A stretch of 39,309 nt of DNA from Oscillospiraceae bacterium (lineage in GTDB: Bacteria; Bacillota; Clostridia; Oscillospirales; UBA644). The stretch spans positions 1-39,309 of the forward strand of contig SVMT01000021.1 of assembly GCA_015067305.1 (NCBI GenBank), in the 5' to 3' direction. Below, in pieces: positions 32,810 to 39,309 of the stretch. Within the stretch, counting starts at the first letter, position 1. Every line of letters begins with the position of its first letter. Both the position numbers and the translations under genes were made by a program. The notes under the pieces were generated by a model. The model made no database searches. It was not told the DNA's origin and worked only from the letters and a program-made list of their open reading frames with translations.

Positions 32810-34207
32810 TTATAGTGTTAAGCTTTCGGTTGAATCTGTGCTGTCAATAATTTCGTAGTCATTATTGAGGATATCTGTCATATGTTTTTGACCGCTGAGG
32901 ATAAATGTTTTGATGTATTCTCTGTCCGCTTCTATTGATATTTCATCAAGACACTCGTCAATGATCTTTTCTGTAATAAGGGGTAATTCCATTTCCCTGT
33001 ACATTTCAAAGGCGTTGCGGTCGTTTTGAATGAACTCTTTGAAGAAACGGATCAGACCGTCATTTTTTCGTGTAACATCTTTGGGGTAACCTTTTGCTAT
33101 GAGGGCAATATTGTTGTCGTAGTTGGGCGCCAAAGATATAATTTTTCCCGTTTTTACATCTCTGAGAAAACCGAAATTTTCCGTATGTCTGTCCATATTG
33201 TAGCAAATGGAATCCATCCAGATCAAAAGTAAATACTGTTGTGCCAAGTCTTTTGAGATATTTGTAATCGCATTGAAGCAGGTTTCATAGTCTTCATCAT
33301 CGTCTACAAGGGAACGTATCGGTTCAAAGTTTACTTTTGCGCCTTCGGTAAAATCCTTTGACCGGATATATTGTCCGTCCATTTCATAATGAGCCATGGA
33401 TAAGCCTATTTTTTCGCCTAATTTACATATGAATAATTCTGAAAAATATTCAGCGTCGTTTCCGCTTTTATATATCCACCATTCTCCGTCGATCAGTTTC
33501 CAGCATTTTTCAAAACTTCCCGTATTTGTAAGCTCAGGAGTTCTTGACGGTTTTTGTGAAAAGCTATCAGGATCACCTCTGAGGGCGAGTTGGTCAAAAT
33601 AGTTTTCTTTGAATCTTATATCTTCGTAGGTCGCATTTGAGCCTTCCGGTTTGAACCAGTAGCGGTCTGTGACTGTTGCGGCATTTACGGCAAGAGCTGT
33701 TTGTACGTCATCCACAGTTCTGAGTCTGAGTACCTTTTTTAACAGCCTTGAATTTGTTCTGTGAGAATCTATGGCTCGTGAAGCTGTCCAGCCTTGGATA
33801 TCCTTTGTGCGTTTCAGATAAAGGGGTAAAAGCTTTTCGACAGATTCTGTTATGACGCCGTTTTTTACTTTCGCTATGTGGGTGTTTTCAGACATCAATG
33901 AACCTGTAAAATTTTTCATGTTTCTCACAGCCTTTCGTTTCAGATTTGAATCCAGGACACCTTCCGGTGTGGATCTTAATTCTTTTATTCTATCTCTGAG
34001 TTCGTTTCGCTTTTCAATCAGGATACGGTATCTTTCCAGCTCGTCGTATTTTATATATTTGCTTTTAACTTTTCCATCTTCCGTCCATTGAAGGTAGAAT
34101 CGTTCTTTTTCGTTGATTATTTTTCGTGAAATATATCCGTTTGGATACTGTGAAAGTTCTTTTTCCAAAGCTTCTATTTCTTTTGATATCTCAGCCACTG
34201 TTATCAC
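32810..34207 (-). CDS. HipA-like serine/threonine kinase with N-terminal DUF6788-like region
   Basis: 465 residues from a GTG start; a second GTG three codons on is also possible given AAGGATC just upstream. Residues 1-80 (coiled coil with YPNGYISRKII-KERFYLQW) resemble the DUF6788-type domain. From about residue 138 the protein follows the clostridial HipA-like kinase plan: WTASRAIDSHRTN, VTDRYWFKPEGS, and a probable ATP-anchor lysine K247 in WWIYKSGND. The catalytic loop is N337-M-D339-R-H341-x2-N344, and the metal-binding Asp is D364 in LAPNYDN. All catalytic residues appear intact. No HipB-like partner is adjacent; instead an ECF sigma factor starts about 20 bases downstream. Its target is unknown. 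Confidence 0.85.
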   Translation of the reverse strand: MITVAEISKEIEALEKELSQYPNGYISRKIINEKERFYLQWTEDGKVKSKYIKYDELERYRILIEKRNELRDRIKELRSTPEGVLDSNLKRKAVRNMKNFTGSLMSENTHIAKVKNGVITESVEKLLPLYLKRTKDIQGWTASRAIDSHRTNSRLLKKVLRLRTVDDVQTALAVNAATVTDRYWFKPEGSNATYEDIRFKENYFDQLALRGDPDSFSQKPSRTPELTNTGSFEKCWKLIDGEWWIYKSGNDAEYFSELFICKLGEKIGLSMAHYEMDGQYIRSKDFTEGAKVNFEPIRSLVDDDEDYETCFNAITNISKDLAQQYLLLIWMDSICYNMDRHTENFGFLRDVKTGKIISLAPNYDNNIALIAKGYPKDVTRKNDGLIRFFKEFIQNDRNAFEMYREMELPLITEKIIDECLDEISIEADREYIKTFILSGQKHMTDILNNDYEIIDSTDSTESLTL

Positions 34208-34233
34208 CGATCCTTTTTAGCTTTTGCAAATAT

Positions 34234-34268
34234 ATTATAACCTATTTTTCGGCAAAAAGCAATAGGTT
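34234..34268 (-). promoter_or_regulatory. Promoter of the HipA-sigma-anti-sigma operon with flanking inverted repeat
   Basis: Minus-strand -35 TTGCTT (34257-34262), 17-base spacer and -10 TATAAT (34234-34239). The spacer and -35 lie between the 8-bp arms AACCTATT (34239-34246) and AATAGGTT (34261-34268), 14 bases apart, a candidate operator or stem. The -35/-10 are ordinary sigma-A boxes rather than an ECF type. Confidence 0.78.
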
Positions 34269-34326
34269 ACAGACTGTTTTACAAATAATTTACAGTTATG
34301 GTTCGCAGATAGGGAAGTATATTTCA

Positions 34327-34355
34327 TTGCGGAAATGGCAGATCTATTGTAAAAT
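34327..34355 (+). promoter_or_regulatory. Promoter of the zinc ribbon gene
   Basis: -35 TTGCGG (34327-34332), 17-base spacer and TAAAAT (34350-34355), 31 bases before the ATG; divergent from the kinase operon. Confidence 0.6.
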
Positions 34356-34385
34356 AATGTCAAAAAATGTCGTGGGAGATAAATT

Positions 34386-34589
34386 ATGAATAAGGTTTTA
34401 GTTGAAAGTGCAGATAGTTACAGGATTCCGATGATGGTTCGGGAATACAGGGGGTATTCGGAGCTGAATTGTTTTCCTGTGTGTCCGCGATGCAAAAGTT
34501 CGTTGGAAGTGGATTTTCAGGCATATTGTGACCGATGCGGACAAGCGTTGAATTGGAAAAAATACCATAAGGCAAAGTTGGTGAAGTGA
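34386..34589 (+). CDS. Small zinc ribbon protein
   Basis: 67 residues with a four-cysteine ribbon: CPRC at 33-36 and CDRCG at 48-52, followed by QALNWKKYH. GTGGGAG stands seven bases before the ATG. Small proteins with this C-x2-C(x11-12)C-x2-C-G-Q-x-L-x-W layout are frequent in clostridial accessory regions, but I know of no defined role. It borders the repeat-rich block to the right. Confidence 0.72.
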   Translation: MNKVLVESADSYRIPMMVREYRGYSELNCFPVCPRCKSSLEVDFQAYCDRCGQALNWKKYHKAKLVK

Positions 34590-34597
34590 GGTAAGGT

Positions 34598-34687
34598 GAA
34601 AAAATTTCGCTGCTCGCGATTTCAAGGTCAGGAATTCCTGACGCCGTTTCCAACCTCTTCGCCGAACCACGCGGCGTTCCTGCTTAC
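34598..34687 (+). repeat. 90-base GC-rich repeat, copy 1
   Basis: Begins GAAAAAATTTCG and ends CGTTCCTGCTTAC. The last 28 bases (34660-34687) are identical to those of copy 2 and hold a small stem CGCCG/CGGCG. The middle, TTCAAGGT ... GTTTCC, is also shared with a few changes. Confidence 0.8.
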
Positions 34688-34697
34688 AACCTTCCTC

Positions 34698-34740
34698 CAC
34701 ACAGCAAAATAGACATCCGATTGGATGTCTATTCTGTGTG
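34698..34740. other. Long hairpin
   Basis: ATAGACATCC pairs with GGATGTCTAT (10 bp) around GATT, and the outer CACACAG pairs with CTGTGTG after a small internal loop. No T run follows on either strand, so it is not a standard terminator. It may be the end of a small mobile repeat or an RNA element. Confidence 0.6.
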
Positions 34741-34930
34741 TAAGGACTATAAAAAAGATATTTGCGGCAGTTTTGCGTATGAATTCGAACTCTAGTAAAA
34801 TATAATGCTTTTCGACTAAAGGGAGAAAAGCTTCATCAGCACTTCTTCACTATTCACTATTACTTATTACCTAATCGACAAGTTTCGAAAGAGAAGAGTG
34901 AAAAGTGAAGAGTTAATAGTGAAAAAGTAA

Positions 34931-34965
34931 AATCGACAAGTCTCTGTCGAAACTTGTCGATTTTT
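34931..34965 (+). terminator. Terminator-like stem, part of a larger inverted repeat
   Basis: AATCGACAAGT (34931-34941) pairs with ACTTGTCGATT (34952-34962) and is followed by TTTTT overall. A third copy of the arm, AATCGACAAGTTTCG, occurs at 34873-34887 and is the exact complement of CGAAACTTGTCGATT at 34948-34962, so two alternative hairpins compete. Confidence 0.6.
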
Positions 34966-35054
34966 GGCATGAATCGCCTTGAAAGATGAATTTTGCAAAA
35001 GGGAAGGTGGATACTCTGCGCCCCTCATTTTTTCGACCGTTGCGGACGGTGCCC

Positions 35055-35144
35055 GAAAAAATATCGGGCTCGAGACTTCAAGGTTCAAAAACGCTGGCGC
35101 GCGTTTCCGACCTCTACGCCGAACCACGCGGCGTTCCTGCTTAC
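35055..35144 (+). repeat. 90-base GC-rich repeat, copy 2
   Basis: Same orientation and length as copy 1, 367 bases downstream. Starts GAAAAAATATCGGGC; its last 28 bases (35117-35144) are identical to copy 1. It ends 43 bases before the stop of the unknown 229-residue gene on the opposite strand. Confidence 0.8.
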
Positions 35145-35187
35145 TGTCTTTTTTCTGCCCCCCAACAATTTCGAACTTTAGAAAAAA

Positions 35188-35877
35188 TTATTCGTCAAGA
35201 AAAGATAATACATTCTTGCAAGTATTATTGTGAGAAAATGAGTATTCGTAACTTTCTTTAAGAAGTTCTTCGTTCAGATACCCAAAAGCAAAGCAATCCG
35301 TGGGCATATATGGGCATCGCTTGCTTAAATATTCCGGACAACTCTCATAAAACATACTATCTTTTACATACTTTTCATTCAAATAGATATGATGGTTCGT
35401 ATCAAAAAACAAAGGAAGCAATACATTATTTACTTTATGGCACACGATTCGTGCTGGATTTATATGACCTAACGATGCTGAAAATTCAACAATATTGTTT
35501 CTTTCAAGCATCTGCTCAATTGCATATGTAGGGAAATGGTATTCTTCCAGAACTTCACGAACATTTTCTCTGTGTGCTTCATCAACTGTGTGATAATGTA
35601 AAACTTTTGCTTCTGGACTGCTATCTAAGAGTTCTTTATAAGAATGAGATGTAATTTTTGGCAAAACTACTCCTAAAAAACTTGCGGCAACACTTGAAAA
35701 ATGTTGATCATTTTTAAAATGATTATTAAATTTCCCTTTTATACACACGGGTTTAAGTTGTAGTTTAGAAAAATTAACAATCAAATTATTTTCTGGAATC
35801 GATGATGTGACTTTATCTGCAATTGTATTCTGATGTTGTTCTAAAACGGGGCCTACGACTTTCTTTTTTATAGCCAT
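35188..35877 (-). CDS. Unknown 229-residue protein, partner of the Panacea gene
   Basis: I do not recognise a family. The protein is soluble, with no signal peptide or membrane span. It has conspicuous His/Asp clusters: VLHYHTVDEAHRENV near residue 90-105 and LFFDTNHHIYLNEKYV near 155-170. It also has a Cys pair region (ESCPEYLSKRCPYMP) and a fairly aromatic C-terminus. GGAG from the last codons of the Panacea gene acts as its ribosome binding site, nine bases before the ATG, so translation is coupled. AT content is higher than in the housekeeping genes. By position it is a candidate toxin or effector of the module, but nothing in the sequence proves that. Confidence 0.6.
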   Translation of the reverse strand: MAIKKKVVGPVLEQHQNTIADKVTSSIPENNLIVNFSKLQLKPVCIKGKFNNHFKNDQHFSSVAASFLGVVLPKITSHSYKELLDSSPEAKVLHYHTVDEAHRENVREVLEEYHFPTYAIEQMLERNNIVEFSASLGHINPARIVCHKVNNVLLPLFFDTNHHIYLNEKYVKDSMFYESCPEYLSKRCPYMPTDCFAFGYLNEELLKESYEYSFSHNNTCKNVLSFLDE

Positions 35878-35883
35878 AGTTGT

Positions 35884-36543
35884 TTACTCCAAATTAGAGT
35901 AATACTGAAGAATATCATAAACAGAGATTTCATTAGAACACGCATCTCCGTTTTGATAGCCTTTCCGTGCATTTTTCCACGGCATCTCTTTATGAGAAAT
36001 CATTTCTAATTCATCAGCATTAAAAGACCCATATGCTTCCCAAACTTGTTTAAGCAACGATTCAATATCTTGTGAAAACTCAGGTTTAGAATCTACCTGA
36101 GGAATATCTCGCCAACCATATTCCTTATATCTGTGATAAAGGCGAAGACAAACCGGTCCATGAATCCACGCTTGAAAACTGTCAGAACACAAAACTCGAA
36201 TGTTAGCACTATCATTCTCGTTAATTGATTCAAGATCATTATTAAAAACGATAAACCAGCAGTATGCATAATAACATAGCTTTTGAAGTTTTTTGTTTGA
36301 CATTGAAGATAAACCCAAAAACCATTGAGCAACTCGTTCAATAATAGAATCCTCACACACCTTTGTAGCGGACAATTGGTTGGAAGATCCAATATGCACT
36401 CTCGTAGTTAAATCTACATCCAATGGTACTTTGAAATATCGAGATTTGTTTCCAATTGCATAAGATACATAACCAGTTGTTGATGAATCAGTTTGTTGTA
36501 TTGGATGTGGAAAATATATTTTTGTAGTAGAATTCTTCTCCAT
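35884..36543 (-). CDS. Panacea-domain (SocA/DUF4065-like) protein, putative antitoxin
   Basis: 219 residues. An N-terminal 65-residue region precedes a Panacea domain (about 69-215). Its motifs are VAQWFLGLSSMSNKKLQKLCYYAYCWFIVFNN, FQAWIHGPVCLRLYHRYKEYGW, LLKQVWEAYGSFNADELEMISHKEMPWKNARKG and ISVYDILQYY. This domain is known as a promiscuous antitoxin module (PanA) and in the SocA proteolytic adaptor. It is the middle gene of a tight three-gene set: three bases after the DUF3467-like gene and six before the 229-residue gene. The longer N-terminal region is unusual and may be a DNA- or partner-binding part. Confidence 0.78.
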   Translation of the reverse strand: MEKNSTTKIYFPHPIQQTDSSTTGYVSYAIGNKSRYFKVPLDVDLTTRVHIGSSNQLSATKVCEDSIIERVAQWFLGLSSMSNKKLQKLCYYAYCWFIVFNNDLESINENDSANIRVLCSDSFQAWIHGPVCLRLYHRYKEYGWRDIPQVDSKPEFSQDIESLLKQVWEAYGSFNADELEMISHKEMPWKNARKGYQNGDACSNEISVYDILQYYSNLE

Positions 36544-36546
36544 AGT

Positions 36547-36906
36547 TTATTCGCCTTTAGTTTCTACAACCGTTTGAAGTGATTTTCGATTTTCCAATTC
36601 TTGAATTTGATTTCCAAGCCAAGCATAGATAGCTTTTGCACTTTCCTCATTAAGAACAATACCTGTAGATACATGACGAATTATTGTCTCATCCAAGGTC
36701 TCGGGATCCACAGAAACAACTCCCCCTAAAGAACCATCAGGATTTACCAAGTTAGTCATTGAATTTGGGATAGGCATACGTTCAAGGAAAAAGTTTGCGA
36801 CAATTTCACCATGTGTAGAAATTCCTCCAAAAGCTCCGTTGCAGTACACAGGGTTATAGTCTTCAGCAAAAACATATTTGAATTTAATCTGTCTTTCTTC
36901 GCTCAT
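36547..36906 (-). CDS. DUF3467-like protein, first gene of the Panacea module
   Basis: 119 residues from the ATG at 36904-36906 with GGAAGAGG eight bases upstream; the reading frame is open further but begins with an implausible hydrophobic stretch. FKYVFAEDYNPVYCNGAFGGISTHGEIVANFFLERMPIP and the end RHVSTGIVLNEESAKAIYAWLGNQIQELEN fit the small DUF3467-like family (surface-type N-part, then a helix binding pattern). Function unknown. TATAAT at about 36954-36959 on the minus strand may be its -10, without a good -35. AT-rich upstream DNA suggests recent acquisition. Confidence 0.6.
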   Translation of the reverse strand: MSEERQIKFKYVFAEDYNPVYCNGAFGGISTHGEIVANFFLERMPIPNSMTNLVNPDGSLGGVVSVDPETLDETIIRHVSTGIVLNEESAKAIYAWLGNQIQELENRKSLQTVVETKGE

Positions 36907-37109
36907 ATTAAAAGCCTCTTCCTTGTATATAACTATAATTATTAATATTATATTATACAGCATAAATATAAAAATATCTACACCAATTTTGTGAATTTTC
37001 ACTGACAAAAAAGTTTTTTATATTCTCTACATAAAACAAAAAATTCATTTTATATCTGTTATTTTATGATATACTATACTTTCAAATTTTAAAATGAAAG
37101 GAAAATATC

Positions 37110-37666
37110 ATGAATGAAAAGTATTCAGACAAGACGAAGGAAAAAGTTATCGAGCAGTACTTAGCTGGTGTCAGCGTTAGCGATCTCGTGAGCAAATTCA
37201 AGGTTTCAAGAACCACCGTTTACATGTGGATAAAGATACACAAGAAAAACAAAAAATTCGCTCCCGTAGATATGAAAAAGCACAAGTAGATTCAACATCG
37301 TTGTGAGCGTTTAGAGATATTCATTAAAATATTGGAAGAGGACCATTTACCAAAGCGGCTTCGCTTGACGAAAAGATCATGTATATAGACTCTCAAATAT
37401 CGGAGGATTACATGGTCAATTTTCTCTGTGAGGTTTTGAAGATATTCAAAGCAACGTACTACAACAGAAAACTTCGCGACAAAGACGGACAAACAGAAAA
37501 TCAAAAACTACTCCACATTATTCGAGAAATATATCACGAAAGTGGACAAATATATGGCGCCGGTAAAATTGCAGCCATTATGAAAGACCGAGGTCATAAG
37601 ATCATAGAGCTCGTGGTCGCAAGCACCATGCACGAAAATGATAAGCTTCATTCTGGTTATGCCTGA
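37110..37666 (+). pseudogene. Degenerate IS3-family transposase remnant (orfA plus start of orfB)
   Basis: The piece 37110-37289 encodes 59 residues beginning NEKYSDKTKEKVIEQYLAG, with a helix-turn-helix SVSDLVSKFKVSRTTVYMWIKIHKK typical of IS3 OrfA. An in-frame TAG ends it, but the same frame continues with ERLEIFIKILEED, the leucine-zipper region, to another stop. A second frame (37379-37666) then reads FLCEVLKIFKATYYNRKLR and IREIYHESGQIYGAGKIAAIMKDRGHKI, the start of OrfB (HTH_21 region), and stops before any DDE catalytic residue. The element is therefore dead and truncated. GAAAGGAAAA precedes the first ATG. I could not find clear terminal inverted repeats. Confidence 0.8.
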
Positions 37667-37775
37667 AATATTCAACAATTATACTATAAGGCGTAAATAC
37701 TGTTGAATGTTCTTTTGTATAAAAAGATATAAGATTACGGGTAAAAAATACTGAGTCTTTTTATATTTATAAAAC

Positions 37776-39269
37776 TCATATTGTTTCACTGATTGAAAAT
37801 CCCCCACCAAATATAACTTCAATTCGTTTATCGTGGTATATCTTGATACACTCTATCATTTGGCGGACTATTGACTCGTCGTATTCATTCTTTGTTGATT
37901 CTCGTTCTTGAATTATTCTTTGAATTTCAGCAGTTCGTTTTTCTGTTAGTTCATTTGTCTGAGTTGTTTCTCGAATTATTTTAACACGGTTTTCCAAGCG
38001 TTTTATTTCTTCGGAGATATCTTTAAACTCATCTTCATTAGCTTCTATATCAAGACCCTTTTCGATGCTGTCATTTATGATATCCAACATTCTTCTGTTA
38101 AGAGCCTCAATTTGTCTTTCAAGAAGGTCAATCTCCTCAGAGTTTCCGTTTAAGCCTATAGCTTCTCCGATGGTCGCCTTCATTAATGTCAGGTATGTAC
38201 TTTTATCTTTGGAATTAAACTTGTTTACAGCTCGAACTACGGCTTCTTTTAAATCGCCTTCTTCGATAGTTGGAGATTCATTGCAGTATTTCAATCCATA
38301 TTCTAATCTGTTTGAGCATCTCCATACGATTTTCTTTTTACCGTTTTTTGACCAAGTACATCTCTTGTATCTACTTCCGCATTCTCCACATATCATTACA
38401 TCGGTCAGAGCATATTTGGACTGCCTACTTGTTGAAGATAATGATTTTGTTTTATATTGAGTTTCTTTATTTTTTCTTCTTGCACGTTCTTCTTGAACTC
38501 TATTAAATTTATCTCGATTTATGATTGCAGGGTGGCTGTTTTGTACATAGTACATTGGAGCTTCTCCTGTATTCTTTTTGCGTATTTTCCCAATGCAGTC
38601 TATTGTTACAGTCTTTTGAAGAATACAATCTCCGCTATATTTTTCGTTTACTAATACATTTGCAATCATTCCTTTTGTGAAATTGATTTTTTTATTGGGG
38701 ATAACTATGTTTTCACTTTGAAGGATGTTTGATATTGATTGAGCCGTTTCTCCCGCTAAATACATATCATAAATTCGTTCTACAATAGCAGCTTCTTCTG
38801 GAATTATTTCAGGAATTCCGTCAGGACCTTTCTTGTACCCGAGCCAATTTTTGTACATGAAAAATGGTTTTCCTTCTTCAAATTTTTTTCGATATGTCCA
38901 GGTTATATTCTTTGACATACTTTCTGATTCACTTTGTGCAAATCCTGCATATATTCCGAGATATAGTTCACTGTCACAAGTTAAGGTATTTATATTCTGT
39001 TCTTCAAAAAATATACCTATTCCCATAGTTTTGAGTTTTCTGACGTACTCAAGACACTCAACAGTATTTCTTGCAAATCTTGATACTGATTTTGTAATTA
39101 TCAGATCTATTTTACCTGCATAACAATCATTTATCAGCTTTTTGAATTCAGGACGTTTTTCAGCTCTTGTGCCGGAAATTCCTTCATCAGCCGCTGTCAA
39201 GTAAGGACTAAATATTTTTGAAATTTGTTTACAATTTCGGGGGTTAAGAAGCCGCATCCACCGTTTCAA
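37776..39269 (-). CDS. Large serine recombinase, N-terminus missing or disrupted
   Basis: Site-specific recombinase of the large serine (TnpX/Tn-type resolvase) family. Resolvase core: ADEGISGTRAEKRPEFKKLINDCYAGKIDLIITKSVSRFARNTVE (about 27-71). The recombinase domain follows (about 140-250, with KGMIANVLVNEKYSGDCILQK), then a zinc ribbon (CGECGSRYKRC ... WRCSNR ... C) and a long C-terminal coiled coil. The first 50-60 residues, which carry the nucleophilic Ser in the usual YxRVST segment, are absent. The frame instead begins in a GC-rich stretch shared with another coding tail. The gene is thus probably inactive, or its 5' part lies in another arrangement beyond the window. Confidence 0.83.
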   Translation of the reverse strand: MKRWMRLLNPRNCKQISKIFSPYLTAADEGISGTRAEKRPEFKKLINDCYAGKIDLIITKSVSRFARNTVECLEYVRKLKTMGIGIFFEEQNINTLTCDSELYLGIYAGFAQSESESMSKNITWTYRKKFEEGKPFFMYKNWLGYKKGPDGIPEIIPEEAAIVERIYDMYLAGETAQSISNILQSENIVIPNKKINFTKGMIANVLVNEKYSGDCILQKTVTIDCIGKIRKKNTGEAPMYYVQNSHPAIINRDKFNRVQEERARRKNKETQYKTKSLSSTSRQSKYALTDVMICGECGSRYKRCTWSKNGKKKIVWRCSNRLEYGLKYCNESPTIEEGDLKEAVVRAVNKFNSKDKSTYLTLMKATIGEAIGLNGNSEEIDLLERQIEALNRRMLDIINDSIEKGLDIEANEDEFKDISEEIKRLENRVKIIRETTQTNELTEKRTAEIQRIIQERESTKNEYDESIVRQMIECIKIYHDKRIEVIFGGGFSISETI

Positions 39270-39309
39270 GGCAGGTCAGCAGCTTCTCCAACTCGTCACG
39301 CAAGGCAAG
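39244..39309 (-). CDS. C-terminal tail of an unidentified gene at the window edge
   Basis: 21 codons reading LALRDELEKLLTCLETVDAAS and then TAA at 39244-39246. The segment is clearly richer in GC than the recombinase it runs into. Either it is the end of a separate neighbouring gene, or it marks a recombination junction that cut off the recombinase N-terminus. Too short to identify. Confidence 0.4.
   Translation of the reverse strand, partial: LALRDELEKLLTCLETVDAAS

Larger units (their letters stand above)
34590..35187. other. 598-base non-coding block rich in repeats and hairpins
   Basis: No credible gene. It contains two copies of a 90-base GC-rich repeat, a long hairpin at 34698-34740, AGTGAA-type low-complexity arms (34842-34871 against 34891-34930), and a terminator-like stem at 34931-34965. 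Short frames crossing the 90-base repeats (Arg-rich, starting RRRG-KR) exist in both copies but have no ribosome binding site. The block marks the border between the kinase operon and the mobile-looking right end. Confidence 0.7.

Noticed and set aside
34398-34700. Arg-rich minus-strand frame (also its counterpart at 34867-35127)
   Set aside because: Both similar frames arise from the 90-base repeat; neither has a ribosome binding site, and one runs antisense to the zinc ribbon gene.
37110-37666. Active insertion sequence
   Set aside because: orfA has an internal stop, orfB ends before the DDE residues, and no terminal inverted repeats were found.

Overview
The window looks like chromosome from a low-to-mid GC gut-type member of the Clostridia (Oscillospiraceae/Ruminococcaceae-like). 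The evidence is a housekeeping run of Firmicutes gene order (rplS-lepB-rbgA-rnhB-yraN), an ntp-type V-ATPase operon instead of an F-ATPase, a MtaB methylthiotransferase, a diverged HPr-like protein, strong AGGAGG ribosome binding sites, and many sigma-A promoters with 17-base spacers. The organism is inferred from gene content only.

Layout. 1-5800 (minus strand): truncated trigger factor, then, upstream of it, metallophosphoesterase, M19 dipeptidase, YraN, RNase HII, RbgA, signal peptidase I and ribosomal protein L19. They read from one promoter with a probable L19 autoregulatory leader. 5830-7113 (minus): an HtrA-type protease. 7275-11053 (plus): four tandem paralogous metal-dependent amidohydrolases, the most unusual metabolic locus here. 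11090-12379 (minus): MtaB. 12540-18040 (plus): HAD phosphatase, HPr-like protein, coiled-coil/M23 murein hydrolase, then an operon of a small (p)ppGpp synthetase, two membrane proteins and a CBM9-like anchored protein. 18251-29942 (plus): the nine-gene V-ATPase operon, whose K subunit keeps every Na+ ligand known from the Enterococcus enzyme. It runs on into RNase H, QueG, a glycyl-radical activase and an HD hydrolase. 30061-30217: tRNA-Met and tRNA-Glu.

The right side (30.5-39.3 kb) is accessory. It has an XRE-like protein with a palindromic operator candidate, a secreted small protein, an operon joining a HipA-like kinase to an ECF sigma factor and its likely membrane anti-sigma, and a small zinc ribbon protein. 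A repeat-rich non-coding block follows. Then come a tightly coupled three-gene module (DUF3467-like protein, Panacea-domain putative antitoxin, unknown 229-residue protein), an IS3 remnant and a large serine recombinase lacking its N-terminus.

Two findings stand out. First, a three-copy intergenic repeat of 185-242 bases (9948, 13466, 15064) starts 20-23 bases after a stop codon in every copy and shows compensatory base changes in an internal stem, so it is a candidate structured RNA/terminator element or MITE. Second, the HipA-kinase/ECF-sigma/anti-sigma operon has a sigma gene whose natural N-terminus is out of frame by one base at a run of nine T residues beside its ribosome binding site. 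The Panacea module is the best candidate for an undescribed toxin-antitoxin or defence system.
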